Source: an uncultured Alphaproteobacteria bacterium (GTDB taxonomy: Bacteria; Pseudomonadota; Alphaproteobacteria; HIMB59; GCA-002718135). From it: a stretch of DNA of 56,807 nt. The translations under genes were made by a program, and so were the position numbers. The stretch lies in contig CACNUI010000010.1 in NCBI GenBank assembly GCA_902623545.1, positions 1 to 56,807 on the forward strand. Direction: 5' to 3'. This document shows, one piece after another, positions 24,722 to 36,932 of this stretch (position 1 is its first letter; every line of letters starts with the position of its first letter). Under the pieces are notes generated by a model. It ran no database searches and was not told the origin of the DNA. It worked only from the letters and a program-made list of their open reading frames with translations.

Positions 24722-25527
24722 AGTTTTTCAAAAATTTTTAATGATTGAGATGTTTCTTTTATGTCATGAACTCTAAATATATCAACTCCCTTTTGATAAC
24801 AATATAATGCAGAAGCGATTGAACCTCCCAATCTTTGATTTGTTTCACTTTTATCTATGAAGTTGATCCAACTTTTTCTAGATGATCCTAATAATAATCC
24901 ATATCCTTTAAACTTAAACTGATTAATTTTTTGCATGATTTCTATATTTTGTTTAAAATTTTTACCAAAACCAATACCTGGGTCAAACCAAACTTTAGAT
25001 GAAGGAATTTTTATTTTTTCTAATTGTTTAATTTTCTGGAGAAATATTTTTTTAATATCTTGCACAACATTATTATATGAGTGTATTTTTTTTTGCATAG
25101 TTTTGGGTGGTGCAGGTGTGTGCATTAAAATTAAACCAGTTTTAAATTTTTTAGTTAAAAAAAATAAATCTTCTGAACCGCCAAAGACATCATTTATAAT
25201 ATGCACTCCCATATTTAATGCATATTCTTGAGTCTCAATTTTATTAGTATCAACAGATATGACAAATTTATTTTTTGGCAATTTTTTTAATATCGGGTCT
25301 AATCTTTTGACTTCTTCTTTGTGTGTTAATGGATCTGAGCCAGGTCTTGTACTTTCTGCTCCAATATCAATAATACTTGCTCCATTTTTTACCATTTCTT
25401 TGATATTTTTCAGTGCATCTGAACTTTTAAAACTTTTTCCACCATCACTAAATGAGTCGGGAGTAACATTGCATATTCCCATTACCGTTGGTCCAGTTAG
25501 TTTAAAATTATATTTACCTAATTTCAT
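24709..25527 (-). CDS. folP: Dihydropteroate synthase
   Basis: 272 residues. It condenses pABA with hydroxymethyl-dihydropterin pyrophosphate. Motifs are intact: MGICNVTPDSFSDGGKSF (about 15-32), DIGAESTRPGSDPL (about 55-68), FDPGIGFGKNFKQN (about 182-195) and LLGSSRKSWI (about 213-222). It is the target of sulfonamides in other bacteria. It overlaps pabC by 4 nt and folB by 13 nt, so pABA production and use are on one transcript. Confidence 0.94.
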   Translation of the reverse strand: MKLGKYNFKLTGPTVMGICNVTPDSFSDGGKSFKSSDALKNIKEMVKNGASIIDIGAESTRPGSDPLTHKEEVKRLDPILKKLPKNKFVISVDTNKIETQEYALNMGVHIINDVFGGSEDLFFLTKKFKTGLILMHTPAPPKTMQKKIHSYNNVVQDIKKIFLQKIKQLEKIKIPSSKVWFDPGIGFGKNFKQNIEIMQKINQFKFKGYGLLLGSSRKSWINFIDKSETNQRLGGSIASALYCYQKGVDIFRVHDIKETSQSLKIFEKLCLK

Positions 25528-26279
25528 TTTAATAATATTTTTGAATATTTTTTTGATAATAAATTATATATTTTCATTGAAGATCTGCACCAATTAAATT
25601 GTTTAATAAAAGAAATACTAACCACACCTTTACCAGAGCCAACTAAAAGTATTTCACTAAATTGATGTAAACTAGAAATATTAATATCTTTTCTATAAAT
25701 TTTATAAGGTAGATTTTTAATTAGGTATTCTAGTGTAATTCCATAATAATAGTAATTTTTTGGAATAAATAATTTATTACTGTTTACGAAAATTAAATTG
25801 GTCGTAGAGCCTTCTAAGACTTTTTTGTTAAAATAAAAAAGAATTTCTTCTTTTTGCAAATTAATTTTTTTTTGTAAAGAAATTATTTTTTTGTACTGTA
25901 AGTTTTTGAAGTTAGGTAAAGCTCGTTGGAATCTAAAAAATTTTGCAGTAAAATACATATTATCTTTGTTTCGTTTACGTACAGATAGTGAGATTATTTT
26001 TTTTGTAACTGCAATTCTTAATAGGTGATCGTAATTTTTAATTTTAGAATATTTATTTAAGAAATTAGTTAAAAAATTTTTTGAAATTTTAACATCAATG
26101 CGAAAATATCTTAAATCTTTATTTAGTTTTTTCAAATGCTGATCAACTAAGATAAAATTTGGCTCTTTGCCAAATAATCTAATCGTTGTAAAGATACCCT
26201 TGTATCCCCAAAGAGAATTGAACTTAAGTAATTTAAAATTCTTAGCGTGAAAGGATTTTTTTAATAAGATATTTTCCAT
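25524..26279 (-). CDS. pabC: Aminodeoxychorismate lyase-like class IV aminotransferase
   Basis: 251 residues, PLP-dependent fold type IV. The PLP lysine is probably Lys125 in LPNFKNLQYKK, equivalent to the K-x-L-N motif of ADC lyase, and Glu156 in LEGSTTNLIFV is the cofactor-binding signature. It releases pABA from aminodeoxychorismate. The N-terminal 38 nt overlap pabA. The protein is unusually Lys/Asn/Tyr-rich and divergent, but the gene order pabB-pabA-pabC-folP fixes the role with good confidence. Confidence 0.82.
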   Translation of the reverse strand: MENILLKKSFHAKNFKLLKFNSLWGYKGIFTTIRLFGKEPNFILVDQHLKKLNKDLRYFRIDVKISKNFLTNFLNKYSKIKNYDHLLRIAVTKKIISLSVRKRNKDNMYFTAKFFRFQRALPNFKNLQYKKIISLQKKINLQKEEILFYFNKKVLEGSTTNLIFVNSNKLFIPKNYYYYGITLEYLIKNLPYKIYRKDINISSLHQFSEILLVGSGKGVVSISFIKQFNWCRSSMKIYNLLSKKYSKILLK

Positions 26280-26799
26280 GTGGAGTTAAAAATGAATCTG
26301 GGTGAAACTGTAATCCATAGACTTTATTAATATCATCTTCAACCGCCATTGCTACATTTGTTTTTACACAACGCATTGTAATTATCATTGATTGAGAAAT
26401 AAACGGTTCAGCCATTTTTAAAGAATGATATCGACCCCCTAAGAAATTAAAATTTTTTTTAAATATTGATTTATCGTTAATAACTTTAATGTGACTCTGA
26501 TAGCCATGAAGAATATTTTTTTGCTGAATTATTTTAGCCCCTTCACAAAAAACTATTTGTTGGAAACCTAGGCATATTCCTAATATTTTTTTTATTCCTT
26601 TATATTTATTATAAATTTTAGTTGTTAATGGATAATCTTTTGGTTCACCAGGACCTGGTGAAAGGACAATTGTTGAAGATTTTTCTAGTTTATTTTGATC
26701 TATTTCATAATAATTTGAAACAACTGTTGGCTCAATGCTATCTAGTAGATGAGCTAAATTGTATGTAAATGAGTCTTCGTGATCAATGAGATAAATCAT
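26242..26799 (-). CDS. pabA: Glutamine amidotransferase subunit, PabA/TrpG type
   Basis: 185 residues. It frees ammonia from glutamine for PabB. IDHEDSFTYNLAHLL opens the protein (family usually IDNYDSFTYNL), LSPGPGEP is at 47-54, and the nucleophile is Cys76 in GICLGFQQ. The C-terminal triad part reads QFHPDSF: His166 is kept, but the usual Glu is Asp168. It overlaps pabB by 1 nt and pabC by 38 nt. PabA and TrpG cannot be separated by sequence alone; the context favours pABA. Confidence 0.88.
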   Translation of the reverse strand: MIYLIDHEDSFTYNLAHLLDSIEPTVVSNYYEIDQNKLEKSSTIVLSPGPGEPKDYPLTTKIYNKYKGIKKILGICLGFQQIVFCEGAKIIQQKNILHGYQSHIKVINDKSIFKKNFNFLGGRYHSLKMAEPFISQSMIITMRCVKTNVAMAVEDDINKVYGLQFHPDSFLTPHGKYLIKKILSR

Positions 26800-28004
26800 T
26801 AGTTAAATAAATCTAGAAGCGATTTAGCTTTAATGTAATTTTCATTATATTCTTTATTTGCAGTACTACCTAGGATCACACCACTAGCAACAGATAATTC
26901 AATATCATTTTTAAAATTAAGTAGTGTTCTAATCATTATGTTAAATCGCATATCACCATTTGAATGTATAATTCCAAAACTGCCTGTATAAATGTTTCTA
27001 TCAAATTTTTCTTTTCTATTTAAAAGTTGAATAGTACTAATCTTTGGACAACCAATGACTGAACCACCCGGCATTAAAGAAGAGATTATATCATGGTTAC
27101 TCACTTTATTTTTTATAACTCCTCTGATTGTCGTAACATAATGAAAAAGGTCACGATACTCCTCAACCTTTTTTAGTTTATCTATTTTTACAGATCCGGT
27201 TTTACAAATTTTAGACAAATCATTTCTTTCCATATCAACAATCATATTATGTTCTTTTGTTTCTTTTTCATTTCTTCTAAAGAAAGCCAGAGCTTTATTT
27301 TTATTTAACTGCTTTGTTTTTCTTAATGTTCCAGCAATAGGTTTAGTTTTAATTGTGTAACCTTTTTTGACTATGAGTGTCTCTGGTGAACAACTTATGA
27401 TATTATAGTCCTTTTCTCTGATAAGAAAACTTTCAGGTGATTCATTTATTTTCATTAACTTCCAAAAAAATTCAATGGCATTGATGTTACCTTTTTTTGA
27501 ATAAGTTTGAGCTATTTTAATCTGATAAGTTTTTCCTTGTTTTATATTTTTAGAAAAATCATTAAAAAGCTTTGAATACTGCTTTAAAGATAAATTAAGA
27601 TTAAACTTTTTATTTAACCGTAAATATTTTTTCGTATTGATACTTATAGTTCTAAAATTAGGTTTAATACTTCTTATTATTATTTTTTTACCAATACTAA
27701 TTTTAGTATGTGGTTTGTAAAAAACACCACTATAAAAATTTTTAGATCGCTGTTTTGGAAACTTTATTCCTATATTTTCACAAAGAAGTTTGTAACCAAA
27801 GAAACCAACATAACAATTTAGTTCTTTAATTTTAGATTTTTTTGATTTTGATTCGGTATTAAGAAAATATTTTAGATTTTTTTTATTAATAATAGTTCGT
27901 GAAGAAAAATCAGTATATATATCATAACCCTTATCTGTTTTATAAATTATAAGAGGTTTATCCGATTGATATAGTCTATTTAGATATTCTTTATTGTTCA
28001 GCAC
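26799..28004 (-). CDS. pabB: Aminodeoxychorismate synthase component I (PabB), atypical PIAGT motif
   Basis: 401-residue chorismate-binding enzyme. DMERNDLSKICKTGSV (about 257-272) and MPGGSVIGCPK (311-321) are family motifs. At 222-226 the sequence is PIAGT; typical PabB has PIKGT, where the lysine acts as nucleophile, while PIAGT is typical of anthranilate synthase TrpE. The N-terminal lobe is short and Lys-rich, with no clear tryptophan-binding site. It starts the six-gene pab-fol operon, which argues for pABA synthesis, but a TrpE-like or dual activity is not excluded. Confidence 0.83.
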   Translation of the reverse strand: MLNNKEYLNRLYQSDKPLIIYKTDKGYDIYTDFSSRTIINKKNLKYFLNTESKSKKSKIKELNCYVGFFGYKLLCENIGIKFPKQRSKNFYSGVFYKPHTKISIGKKIIIRSIKPNFRTISINTKKYLRLNKKFNLNLSLKQYSKLFNDFSKNIKQGKTYQIKIAQTYSKKGNINAIEFFWKLMKINESPESFLIREKDYNIISCSPETLIVKKGYTIKTKPIAGTLRKTKQLNKNKALAFFRRNEKETKEHNMIVDMERNDLSKICKTGSVKIDKLKKVEEYRDLFHYVTTIRGVIKNKVSNHDIISSLMPGGSVIGCPKISTIQLLNRKEKFDRNIYTGSFGIIHSNGDMRFNIMIRTLLNFKNDIELSVASGVILGSTANKEYNENYIKAKSLLDLFN

Positions 28005-28032
28005 TTGATTCTATTATAATTAGGATACTTAT

Positions 28033-28455
28033 ATGAAAAGCTTTTTTACTAAAATATTCTTTTTTTGCTTAACAGTCACATGGTCATTAGGTATTTTTGC
28101 ACATGGAACTATCATTTTTCCAAATATAGAACATAGTGATGGCTACATTGATGTTAAGATATATGACTCAAAAGAGAGCTTTTTAGATGAAGAATTAGCT
28201 ATTGAGAGCGTTAGAAAAAGAGTGCAAAAGGGTGAGGTTGTTGTTCCTTTGAGTAAAATCCATGAAGGAAAAATAGCAATTGTTGCCTATCACGATGAAG
28301 ATTCAGACGGAAAATTAAAAACTGGATTATTCTGGAGACCAAAAGAAGGTTTTGCCTTTAGTAATAATTATCAGCCAAAAGGTCCCCCATCATTTGAAAA
28401 AGCTGCAATCATTTTAGTTCATGGCGAACCCGTGGTAATAGAACTTAATTATTAA
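28033..28455 (+). CDS. DUF2141 secreted protein
   Basis: 140 residues with a signal peptide (about 1-23, ending IFAHG). The segment AYHDEDSDGKLKTGLFWRP and the downstream FAFSNNYQPKGPPSFEKA are the DUF2141 signature, where DEDSDGKL resembles a Ca-binding loop. The function is unknown. A TATAAT hexamer lies at 28015-28020, 13 nt before the start, in the 28-nt gap shared with the divergent pabB. It is followed by cysS after 11 nt. Confidence 0.88.
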   Translation: MKSFFTKIFFFCLTVTWSLGIFAHGTIIFPNIEHSDGYIDVKIYDSKESFLDEELAIESVRKRVQKGEVVVPLSKIHEGKIAIVAYHDEDSDGKLKTGLFWRPKEGFAFSNNYQPKGPPSFEKAAIILVHGEPVVIELNY

Positions 28456-28466
28456 AAATTATATTG

Positions 28467-29849
28467 ATGTCATTACAGTTACAAAACACATTAAGTGGTA
28501 AAAAAGAATTTTTTAAACCAGTTAATCCAGATCATGTAAGAATATATGCATGCGGTCCAACTGTTTACAATTTTGCGCACATAGGTAATGCGCGTATGGC
28601 AGTTGTAAATGATTTATTAGTCCGTGTATTAAAAACACAATTTAAAAAAGTGACCTATGTGTCTAATATCACTGACATTGATGACAAGATTATAGAAGCT
28701 TCAAAAGAAACAGGTGAGGACATAAGTGTTATCACAAATAAATATACTGAGATTTACAATAATGACATGAGCGCACTTGGTGTTAATCTACCTGATATTC
28801 AACCAAGGGCAACTGATCATATTAAAGAAATGATCGAGTTGATAAAAAAATTAATTGATGAAAATAAAGCTTATGAAAAAGAGGGTCATGTTTTATTTCA
28901 TATACCTAGTTTTGATAATTATGGAATTCTTTCTAAAAGAAATAGAGATGAACAAATAGCTGGAAGTCGTGTTGAAGTAGCACCGTTCAAAAAAGATCCA
29001 GCAGATTTCATTTTATGGAAGCCGTCTCCCTCACCCTTACCTGGGTGGGATTCACCTTGGGGATTTGGAAGACCAGGATGGCATTTAGAATGCTCCGTTA
29101 TGTCAGAAAAATCATTGGGTCTTCCTTTTGATATCCATAGCGGTGGAATTGACTTAATTTTTCCTCATCATGAAAATGAAATAGCGCAAACTTGTTCCAT
29201 ATCAGAAAATAAAGATCCTAAAGATTTTGCAACTTATTGGTTTCATAATGGATTTGTTAATGTTGAGGGAGAAAAAATGTCAAAGTCGATTGGCAATATT
29301 AAACTCGTTCATGATCTCAATAAAAAATACAAGGGAGAGGTTTTACGATTAACATTGTTATCAGCTCATTACAAACAACCATTGAACTGGACAGAAGAAA
29401 TCATTGAACAAAATAGCAAAATGATAGATCGACTTTATAGAGTTCTATTAGAGCTATCAGAAGTTGAAGCAGATTTTAAGTTACCTTCTGATTCTATCAT
29501 GGAATCATTTTTAGATGATTTGAATACACCTAAAGTCATTGCAAAACTTAATGAAGAGGCAAATGATGCTTCATCTGCATCAGATGAAAGAAAAAAAGAA
29601 ATTAAAAATAATCTTCTTTCTGCAGGTAAAATATTAGGTATTCTTGAAGATGATCCAGGAAATTGGTTAGGTTATAATCAAAAAGATACTGAAAATGCTG
29701 AAGAAATTGAAAGGTTGATAAATGAACGGAATGAAGCTAGACGCAGTAAAAATTTTAATTTGGCAGATACTATTAGGGACACATTAAAAGATAAAGGCAT
29801 AGAAATAGAAGATACTAATAAAGGAACGATTTGGCGGAAATCTAGATGA
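28467..29849 (+). CDS. cysS: Cysteinyl-tRNA synthetase
   Basis: 460-residue class I aminoacyl-tRNA synthetase. The HIGH motif appears as FAHIGNAR (37-44), with zinc ligand Cys29 just before it in [10 protein letters not shown] second zinc-site segment is WHLECSVMS with HHENE. The KMSKS loop reads [10 protein letters not shown]. The start is taken as ATG 28467; a TTG one codon earlier is also in frame. Overlaps thrS by 4 nt. Confidence 0.96.
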   Translation: MSLQLQNTLSGKKEFFKPVNPDHVRIYACGPTVYNFAHIGNARMAVVNDLLVRVLKTQFKKVTYVSNITDIDDKIIEASKETGEDISVITNKYTEIYNNDMSALGVNLPDIQPRATDHIKEMIELIKKLIDENKAYEKEGHVLFHIPSFDNYGILSKRNRDEQIAGSRVEVAPFKKDPADFILWKPSPSPLPGWDSPWGFGRPGWHLECSVMSEKSLGLPFDIHSGGIDLIFPHHENEIAQTCSISENKDPKDFATYWFHNGFVNVEGEKMSKSIGNIKLVHDLNKKYKGEVLRLTLLSAHYKQPLNWTEEIIEQNSKMIDRLYRVLLELSEVEADFKLPSDSIMESFLDDLNTPKVIAKLNEEANDASSASDERKKEIKNNLLSAGKILGILEDDPGNWLGYNQKDTENAEEIERLINERNEARRSKNFNLADTIRDTLKDKGIEIEDTNKGTIWRKSR

Positions 29850-31777
29850 GTGAAAAGATAACAATTACATTTCCAGATGGAAATAAAAAGGAAGTTGATA
29901 AGGGCATTAATGGTCTTGAGTTGGCATCACAAATTTCTAAATCTCTTGCCAAAGAATCAATCGCTATAAAAATAAATAATGACATAAAAGATATTAGTTT
30001 ACCTATTAATAGTGATGCATCTGTAGCAATTTTAAAAAGGGATAGCGAGGAAGCACTTGAATTAATACGACATGATTGTGCTCATGTAATGGCAGAAGCT
30101 GTTCAAGAATTATACCCTGGAACACAAGTTACAATTGGTCCAGCAATTGAAAATGGTTTCTATTATGATTTTGCAAGAGATGAACCTTTTACTGTTTCTG
30201 ATCTTCCAAAAATTGAAAAGAAGATGCACGATATCATTCAAAGAAATAAAAATTTTATAAGAGAAGTATGGTCTAAAGAAGAATCAATAAAACACTTTAA
30301 AGATAAAGGTGAAAACTACAAAGTTGAATTAATTAATGATCTACCTGATAATGAGGAAATCAGTATTTACAAACAAGGTGATTGGTTAGACTTGTGTAGA
30401 GGTCCTCATATGGTTTCAACAAAACAAATTGGTAAAGCATTTAAATTAATGAAAGTTGCTGGTGCTTACTGGAGAGGTGACTCATCTAATGCAATGCTAA
30501 CAAGAATTTATGGAACAGCCTGGGCAACAGAAAAGGATCTTGAACAACACCTTTTACAAATTGAAGAAGCAGAAAAAAGAGATCACCGAAAACTAGGAAG
30601 AGAAATGAATTTATTTCATTTTCAGGAAGAGGCTCCTGGAGCGGTTTTTTGGCATCCTAAAGGTTGGACATTGTTCCAATCGTTAATAAATTATATGCGA
30701 AACAGACAAGACAAGGCAGGTTACGTAGAAACTAATACACCTGACATGATGGATAAGTCTCTTTGGGAAACATCTGGTCACTGGGATAAATTTAGTGACA
30801 TGATGTTTAGGACTGAAGCTAAAGATGATAAAATTTATGCTATCAAACCAATGAATTGCCCTGGTGCTGTAGAAATTTTTAAACAAGGATTAAAAAGTTA
30901 TAGAGACTTACCATTTCTATTATCTGAATTTGGAAAAGTACATCGTTATGAACCGTCGGGTGCTCTTCATGGATTAATGCGAGTGAGAGCATTTACACAA
31001 GATGATGCACATATATTTTGTACAGAAGATCAGATTACACAAGAAAGTAAAACGGTATGTGATTTAATACTTAGTATTTATAAGGATTTTGGTTTTGATA
31101 ATGTTAGAATTAAATTTTCTGACCGTCCTGAAAAACGCGTAGGCGAGGATTCTATTTGGGATAAAGCTGAGGCTGCATTAATGCAGGCTATGGAAGCGAC
31201 AGGTCTTGAGTACACACTCAACCCAGGAGAAGGTGCATTTTACGGTCCAAAATTAGAGTTTGTTTTACGTGATGCAATTGGCAGAGACTGGCAATGTGGC
31301 ACACTGCAAGTAGATTTAAATTTACCTGGAAGATTGGGGGCTAATTATATTGGAGAAGATGGTAATAAAAAAATACCAGTCATGTTGCATAGAGCTCTAT
31401 TTGGTTCCTTAGAGAGGTTTACCGGAATTCTAATTGAACATTACGCAGGTCATCTTCCCTTTTGGCTTTCACCATTGCAAGCAGTTGTTGCTACAATTAC
31501 ATCTGATACTGATGAGTATGCATATGAAGTACAAAAAGCATTAGTATCAGAAGGAATTAGGACCGAAATAGATACACGTAATGAAAAAATTGGTTATAAA
31601 ATACGTGAACACAGTAATAGTAAAGTTCCAGCAATTATCGCTGTTGGAAAAAAAGAAGCTCAAGATAAAACAGTGTCAGTTAGAAGAATTGGATCTTCTG
31701 AAACAAAGACCTTTAAATTAGAAGATATTGTTAATAGCTTATCTAAAGAAGCAAAATCGCCAATAGAAAAAAAATGA
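29846..31777 (+). CDS. thrS: Threonyl-tRNA synthetase
   Basis: 643-residue class II synthetase. Domains in order: TGS (about 1-60), editing domain with HDCAH at about 76-80 and RGPHM, catalytic core with [10 protein letters not shown] (motif 1/2 region) and [16 protein letters not shown], and a C-terminal anticodon-binding domain. It overlaps cysS and hemB by 4 nt each, so the three are translated in series. All expected motifs are present. Confidence 0.96.
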   Translation: MSEKITITFPDGNKKEVDKGINGLELASQISKSLAKESIAIKINNDIKDISLPINSDASVAILKRDSEEALELIRHDCAHVMAEAVQELYPGTQVTIGPAIENGFYYDFARDEPFTVSDLPKIEKKMHDIIQRNKNFIREVWSKEESIKHFKDKGENYKVELINDLPDNEEISIYKQGDWLDLCRGPHMVSTKQIGKAFKLMKVAGAYWRGDSSNAMLTRIYGTAWATEKDLEQHLLQIEEAEKRDHRKLGREMNLFHFQEEAPGAVFWHPKGWTLFQSLINYMRNRQDKAGYVETNTPDMMDKSLWETSGHWDKFSDMMFRTEAKDDKIYAIKPMNCPGAVEIFKQGLKSYRDLPFLLSEFGKVHRYEPSGALHGLMRVRAFTQDDAHIFCTEDQITQESKTVCDLILSIYKDFGFDNVRIKFSDRPEKRVGEDSIWDKAEAALMQAMEATGLEYTLNPGEGAFYGPKLEFVLRDAIGRDWQCGTLQVDLNLPGRLGANYIGEDGNKKIPVMLHRALFGSLERFTGILIEHYAGHLPFWLSPLQAVVATITSDTDEYAYEVQKALVSEGIRTEIDTRNEKIGYKIREHSNSKVPAIIAVGKKEAQDKTVSVRRIGSSETKTFKLEDIVNSLSKEAKSPIEKK

Positions 31778-32775
31778 ATAACATGCAAGGTAAGTTTCCA
31801 AGTACAAGACTTAGACGTAATAGAATGAAAGAATTCTCTCGCCATTTAGTTGCTGAAAATACACTTAGTGTTAATGATTTAATCTTACCTCTGTTTGTAT
31901 GTGAAGGAAACAAGGTTGATGATCCTATTAATTCGATGCCTGGTGTAAGCAGATACTCTATTGATAAACTTTTAAGCGAAGTAGAAAAAGCAGTTAAATT
32001 TAATATTCCTGCTATTGCAATTTTTCCGCAAATTGAAAGTGGTCTTAAAAATTCTAAGGGAAGTTTAGCTATAGATGAAAACAACTTAGTGTGCAGATCT
32101 ATAAAAAGTATCAAAAAAGATTTTCCAAATATTGGTATCGTATGTGATGTTGCGTTAGATCCTTTTACGGACCATGGGCATGATGGTTTATTTATAAATG
32201 ATAAGATAGATAATGATAAAACTTTGGAGGTTTTGGAACAACAGGCTCTAATCCAAGCAAATGCTGGTTGTGATGTAATCGCCCCATCAGATATGATGGA
32301 CGGTAGGGTTGGAAGAATAAGAAGTGCATTAGATTCAAATAATTTAATAGATACCCTAATACTTTCTTATGCTGCAAAATACGCTTCAGGTTTTTATGGA
32401 CCTTTTAGAGATGCTATAGGTTCTGGTTCTAGTTTAGGTAAAGATGGTAAATTAACATATCAAATGGATCCATCAAACAGTGACGAAGCGATTAGAGAAG
32501 TTGGATTAGATATAAGTGAAGGAGCAGATATGGTAATGGTTAAGCCTGGTATGCCTTATCTTGATATTATTTCTAGAATAAAATCAGAATTTAAAGTTCC
32601 AACTTTTGCCTACCAAGTATCTGGTGAGTATTCGATGATAAAAGAGTCAATTAATAAAGGTTGGCTCAATGAAAAAGTTATAATGGAATCTCTTTTATCT
32701 TTTAAAAGAGCTGGGGCAAATGGTATATTAACTTACTTCGCATTAGAAGTTGCTGAAAAATTAAAAAATGAATAA
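31774..32775 (+). CDS. hemB: Porphobilinogen synthase (delta-aminolevulinate dehydratase)
   Basis: 333 residues. It joins two ALA molecules to porphobilinogen in heme synthesis. The active-site lysines are Lys202 ([12 protein letters not shown]) and Lys257 ([10 protein letters not shown]). The metal segment reads [15 protein letters not shown] (124-138) with Asp replacing the zinc cysteines, as in the Mg/K-dependent alphaproteobacterial enzymes. It overlaps thrS by 4 nt and hisI by 8 nt. Confidence 0.95.
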   Translation: MNNMQGKFPSTRLRRNRMKEFSRHLVAENTLSVNDLILPLFVCEGNKVDDPINSMPGVSRYSIDKLLSEVEKAVKFNIPAIAIFPQIESGLKNSKGSLAIDENNLVCRSIKSIKKDFPNIGIVCDVALDPFTDHGHDGLFINDKIDNDKTLEVLEQQALIQANAGCDVIAPSDMMDGRVGRIRSALDSNNLIDTLILSYAAKYASGFYGPFRDAIGSGSSLGKDGKLTYQMDPSNSDEAIREVGLDISEGADMVMVKPGMPYLDIISRIKSEFKVPTFAYQVSGEYSMIKESINKGWLNEKVIMESLLSFKRAGANGILTYFALEVAEKLKNE

Positions 32776-33241
32776 CATTCAATTTGAAAAAAGAAAATCT
32801 ATAGAACAAGTTGAGGAGTCAAATGAGCTGGCTCCAAAATTTGACTCAAATGGTCTGATACCAGTCGTAACTACAGATTTTTCATCTGGTGAACTACTTA
32901 TGCAAGGTTATATGAATGAAGAAGCTTTTAAAAAAACTATAAGTTTGGGCGAAGCTGTTTATTTTTCTAGAAGTAGAAATACACTTTGGCATAAGGGTAA
33001 AACAAGTGGATTAACGCAGAAAATAAAAGAAATAAGAATTGATGATGATCAAGATTGTGTTTGGTTAAGAGTTGATGTCAAAGGTGGTGCCAGCTGTCAT
33101 GTGGGATATAGATCATGTTTTTATAGAAGTATTCCTTTAGATAATTCTAGCCCGAAAGTTGTTCTTAAATTTGAAGAAAAAGAAAAAGTTTTTGATCCTG
33201 AAGAAGTATACAAAGGTGTCCCAAATCCTACTAAACTATAA
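32768..33241 (+). CDS. hisI: Phosphoribosyl-AMP cyclohydrolase
   Basis: 157 residues. It opens the purine ring of PR-AMP in histidine synthesis. The zinc/metal region [28 protein letters not shown] carries the conserved cysteines and Asp triad, and [21 protein letters not shown] is the second signature. It is separate from HisE, as usual in alphaproteobacteria. It is an orphan here: no other his genes are in the window. It overlaps hemB by 8 nt and ribA by 1 nt. The N-terminus is about 20 residues longer than the shortest homologues. Confidence 0.93.
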   Translation: MNNIQFEKRKSIEQVEESNELAPKFDSNGLIPVVTTDFSSGELLMQGYMNEEAFKKTISLGEAVYFSRSRNTLWHKGKTSGLTQKIKEIRIDDDQDCVWLRVDVKGGASCHVGYRSCFYRSIPLDNSSPKVVLKFEEKEKVFDPEEVYKGVPNPTKL

Positions 33242-33831
33242 TGTCAGACAAATTAAAGTTTATTGAAACTAGCAAACTTCCAACAGACATGGGAGAGTTC
33301 ACTGTACATGCCTTTACAGATGAAAGTGAATCTAAAGATCATTTAGCTATATGTATGGGTGACTTGCTTACAGATGAGCCAGTTTTATCAAGAATTCATT
33401 CGCAATGTATTACAGGAGAATCTTTTTTTAGTATGAGGTGTGATTGTAGATTCCAACTAACTGAATCATTAAAACAAATTGCTCAGATTGGAAGAGGGGT
33501 TATTTTTTATCTTCAACAAGAAGGAAGAGGTATTGGTCTTTCAAATAAAATTAAAGCATATAGTTTACAAGACAAAGGACTAGATACTGTTGAAGCTAAT
33601 CATCAATTAGGCTTTAAAGATGATGAGAGAACATATGAAAATATTGCTGGAATGGTAAAATATCTAGCAATCAAAAAATTAGATTTGATGACTAATAATC
33701 CAAAAAAAATAAAAGCGCTTGAAGATATGGGTATCAAAGTAAATCAAAGAGTTCCTATTTTCTCAGACACCAATAAGTATAATGAAAAATATATCTCAAC
33801 TAAGAAAAATAAACTTGGTCATTTAATCTAA
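33241..33831 (+). CDS. ribA: GTP cyclohydrolase II
   Basis: 196 residues, RibA alone without a fused RibB domain. Zinc ligands are Cys56, Cys67 and Cys69 (RIHSQCITGE, MRCDCR). LQQEGRGIGL (about 96-105) and GLDTVEANHQLG (about 115-126) are the GTP-binding and catalytic parts. It starts riboflavin synthesis. It shares one base with hisI and is followed directly by a DUF985 gene. Confidence 0.94.
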   Translation: MSDKLKFIETSKLPTDMGEFTVHAFTDESESKDHLAICMGDLLTDEPVLSRIHSQCITGESFFSMRCDCRFQLTESLKQIAQIGRGVIFYLQQEGRGIGLSNKIKAYSLQDKGLDTVEANHQLGFKDDERTYENIAGMVKYLAIKKLDLMTNNPKKIKALEDMGIKVNQRVPIFSDTNKYNEKYISTKKNKLGHLI

Positions 33832-34236
33832 GTGGAAGCAGATAATTTAATAAAAAAACTCAATATGATTAGTCATCCTGAGGGAGGACATTATGTTGAA
33901 AATTTTAAGAATGAAAATGTTAGTCAAATTTATTACTTATTAAAAAAGGATGAGAAATCACACTGGCATCGATTAACTAAAAATGAAATATTACATTTTT
34001 ATTCTGGAGATCCTCTAGAAGTTTTCACATCGAATGACGGAGTTAATTATGAAGTTTTTTCTTTAGGGTCAAATCATAACTATATTTATACAATTACAGC
34101 AAATACATGGTTTGCTATGAGATCTTCTGGTGCTTTCAGTTTAATTGGATGCACTGTCGCACCTGCTTTTGATTTTAATGATTTTGAACTTGCGCCTGCG
34201 ACGTGGCGACCTGAAAAATTCAAAATTGAGTTATAA
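33832..34236 (+). CDS. DUF985 cupin-like protein
   Basis: 134 residues. The cupin_5 signature is complete: MISHPEGGHYVENFKN (about 11-27), IYYLLKKDEKSHWHRL with two histidines (about 38-53), and a C-terminal beta stretch ending FELAPATWRPEKF. The family is a jelly-roll of unknown function. It starts with GTG directly after the ribA stop, so the two are likely coupled. It is the last gene before the katG promoter region. Confidence 0.87.
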   Translation: MEADNLIKKLNMISHPEGGHYVENFKNENVSQIYYLLKKDEKSHWHRLTKNEILHFYSGDPLEVFTSNDGVNYEVFSLGSNHNYIYTITANTWFAMRSSGAFSLIGCTVAPAFDFNDFELAPATWRPEKFKIEL

Positions 34237-34296
34237 TTTTCACTTTTCTTTAATTTAAATTCTTTATATATTAGATTTAAATAACGGAGGTTCTAA

Positions 34297-36432
<2,136 letters not shown>

Positions 36433-36442
36433 TTTAATTTAA

Positions 36443-36474
36443 AAGAGCGGGCTTAACCCGCTCTTATTTTATTA
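36443..36474. terminator. Bidirectional rho-independent terminator between katG and cupredoxin gene
   Basis: Nine-base inverted repeat AAGAGCGGG, loop CTTAA, CCCGCTCTT at 36443-36465, followed by ATTTTATTA on the plus strand and preceded by an A/T-rich run that gives T residues on the minus strand. It lies between two convergent genes and would stop both. Confidence 0.88.
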
Positions 36475-36484
36475 TCAAAATACT

Positions 36485-36928
36485 TTAGTAATTGTTTTCA
36501 ATTTCTTCAATTAATTGCGCTGCAAATTTTTTTGTTGGTCCTCTATATTTAAGTTTTTTTATATTTTCTAAATTACTTTTATCATTTCCAACAATTATAA
36601 AACCAACCATTTTTCCTGTTTTGTGGGGTGAACAAATATAAGCATATACCCCTGGAATTGTAAAAGTAAATTCAGCATCTTGACTTATTGCTGATTTAAA
36701 ATCTCCTACTCCTTCAGGAACACCGCCTTTCATAAATTCAACATTATGACTCTTTTCAACAGACTTCCAAATAACTGTATCACCAACATCTATTGAGGCA
36801 ATTAATGGTTCATATCTCTGATTCTTTTTTTCTCCATTAAAGTTTGTCCACATTTCTACCTCAAGTGTTTTTGCAAAAACATTAGTTGTAAAAAAAGAAA
36901 GTAAAAATAAAACAAAATATAATCTCAT
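36485..36928 (-). CDS. Pseudoazurin-like blue copper protein
   Basis: 147 residues with a signal peptide (about 1-19, ending NVFA). The type 1 copper ligands are His61 (KSHNVEF), Cys99, His102 and Met107 (ICSPHKTGKM), with the C-x2-H-x4-M spacing of pseudoazurin. A periplasmic electron carrier is likely. The start at MRLYFVLF is chosen because it begins the signal peptide; an upstream in-frame ATG at 36955 would overlap the preceding gene. It is the last of three minus-strand genes ending opposite katG. About 35 C-terminal residues after the domain are Lys-rich. Confidence 0.9.
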   Translation of the reverse strand: MRLYFVLFLLSFFTTNVFAKTLEVEMWTNFNGEKKNQRYEPLIASIDVGDTVIWKSVEKSHNVEFMKGGVPEGVGDFKSAISQDAEFTFTIPGVYAYICSPHKTGKMVGFIIVGNDKSNLENIKKLKYRGPTKKFAAQLIEEIENNY

Positions 36929-36932
36929 TTTA

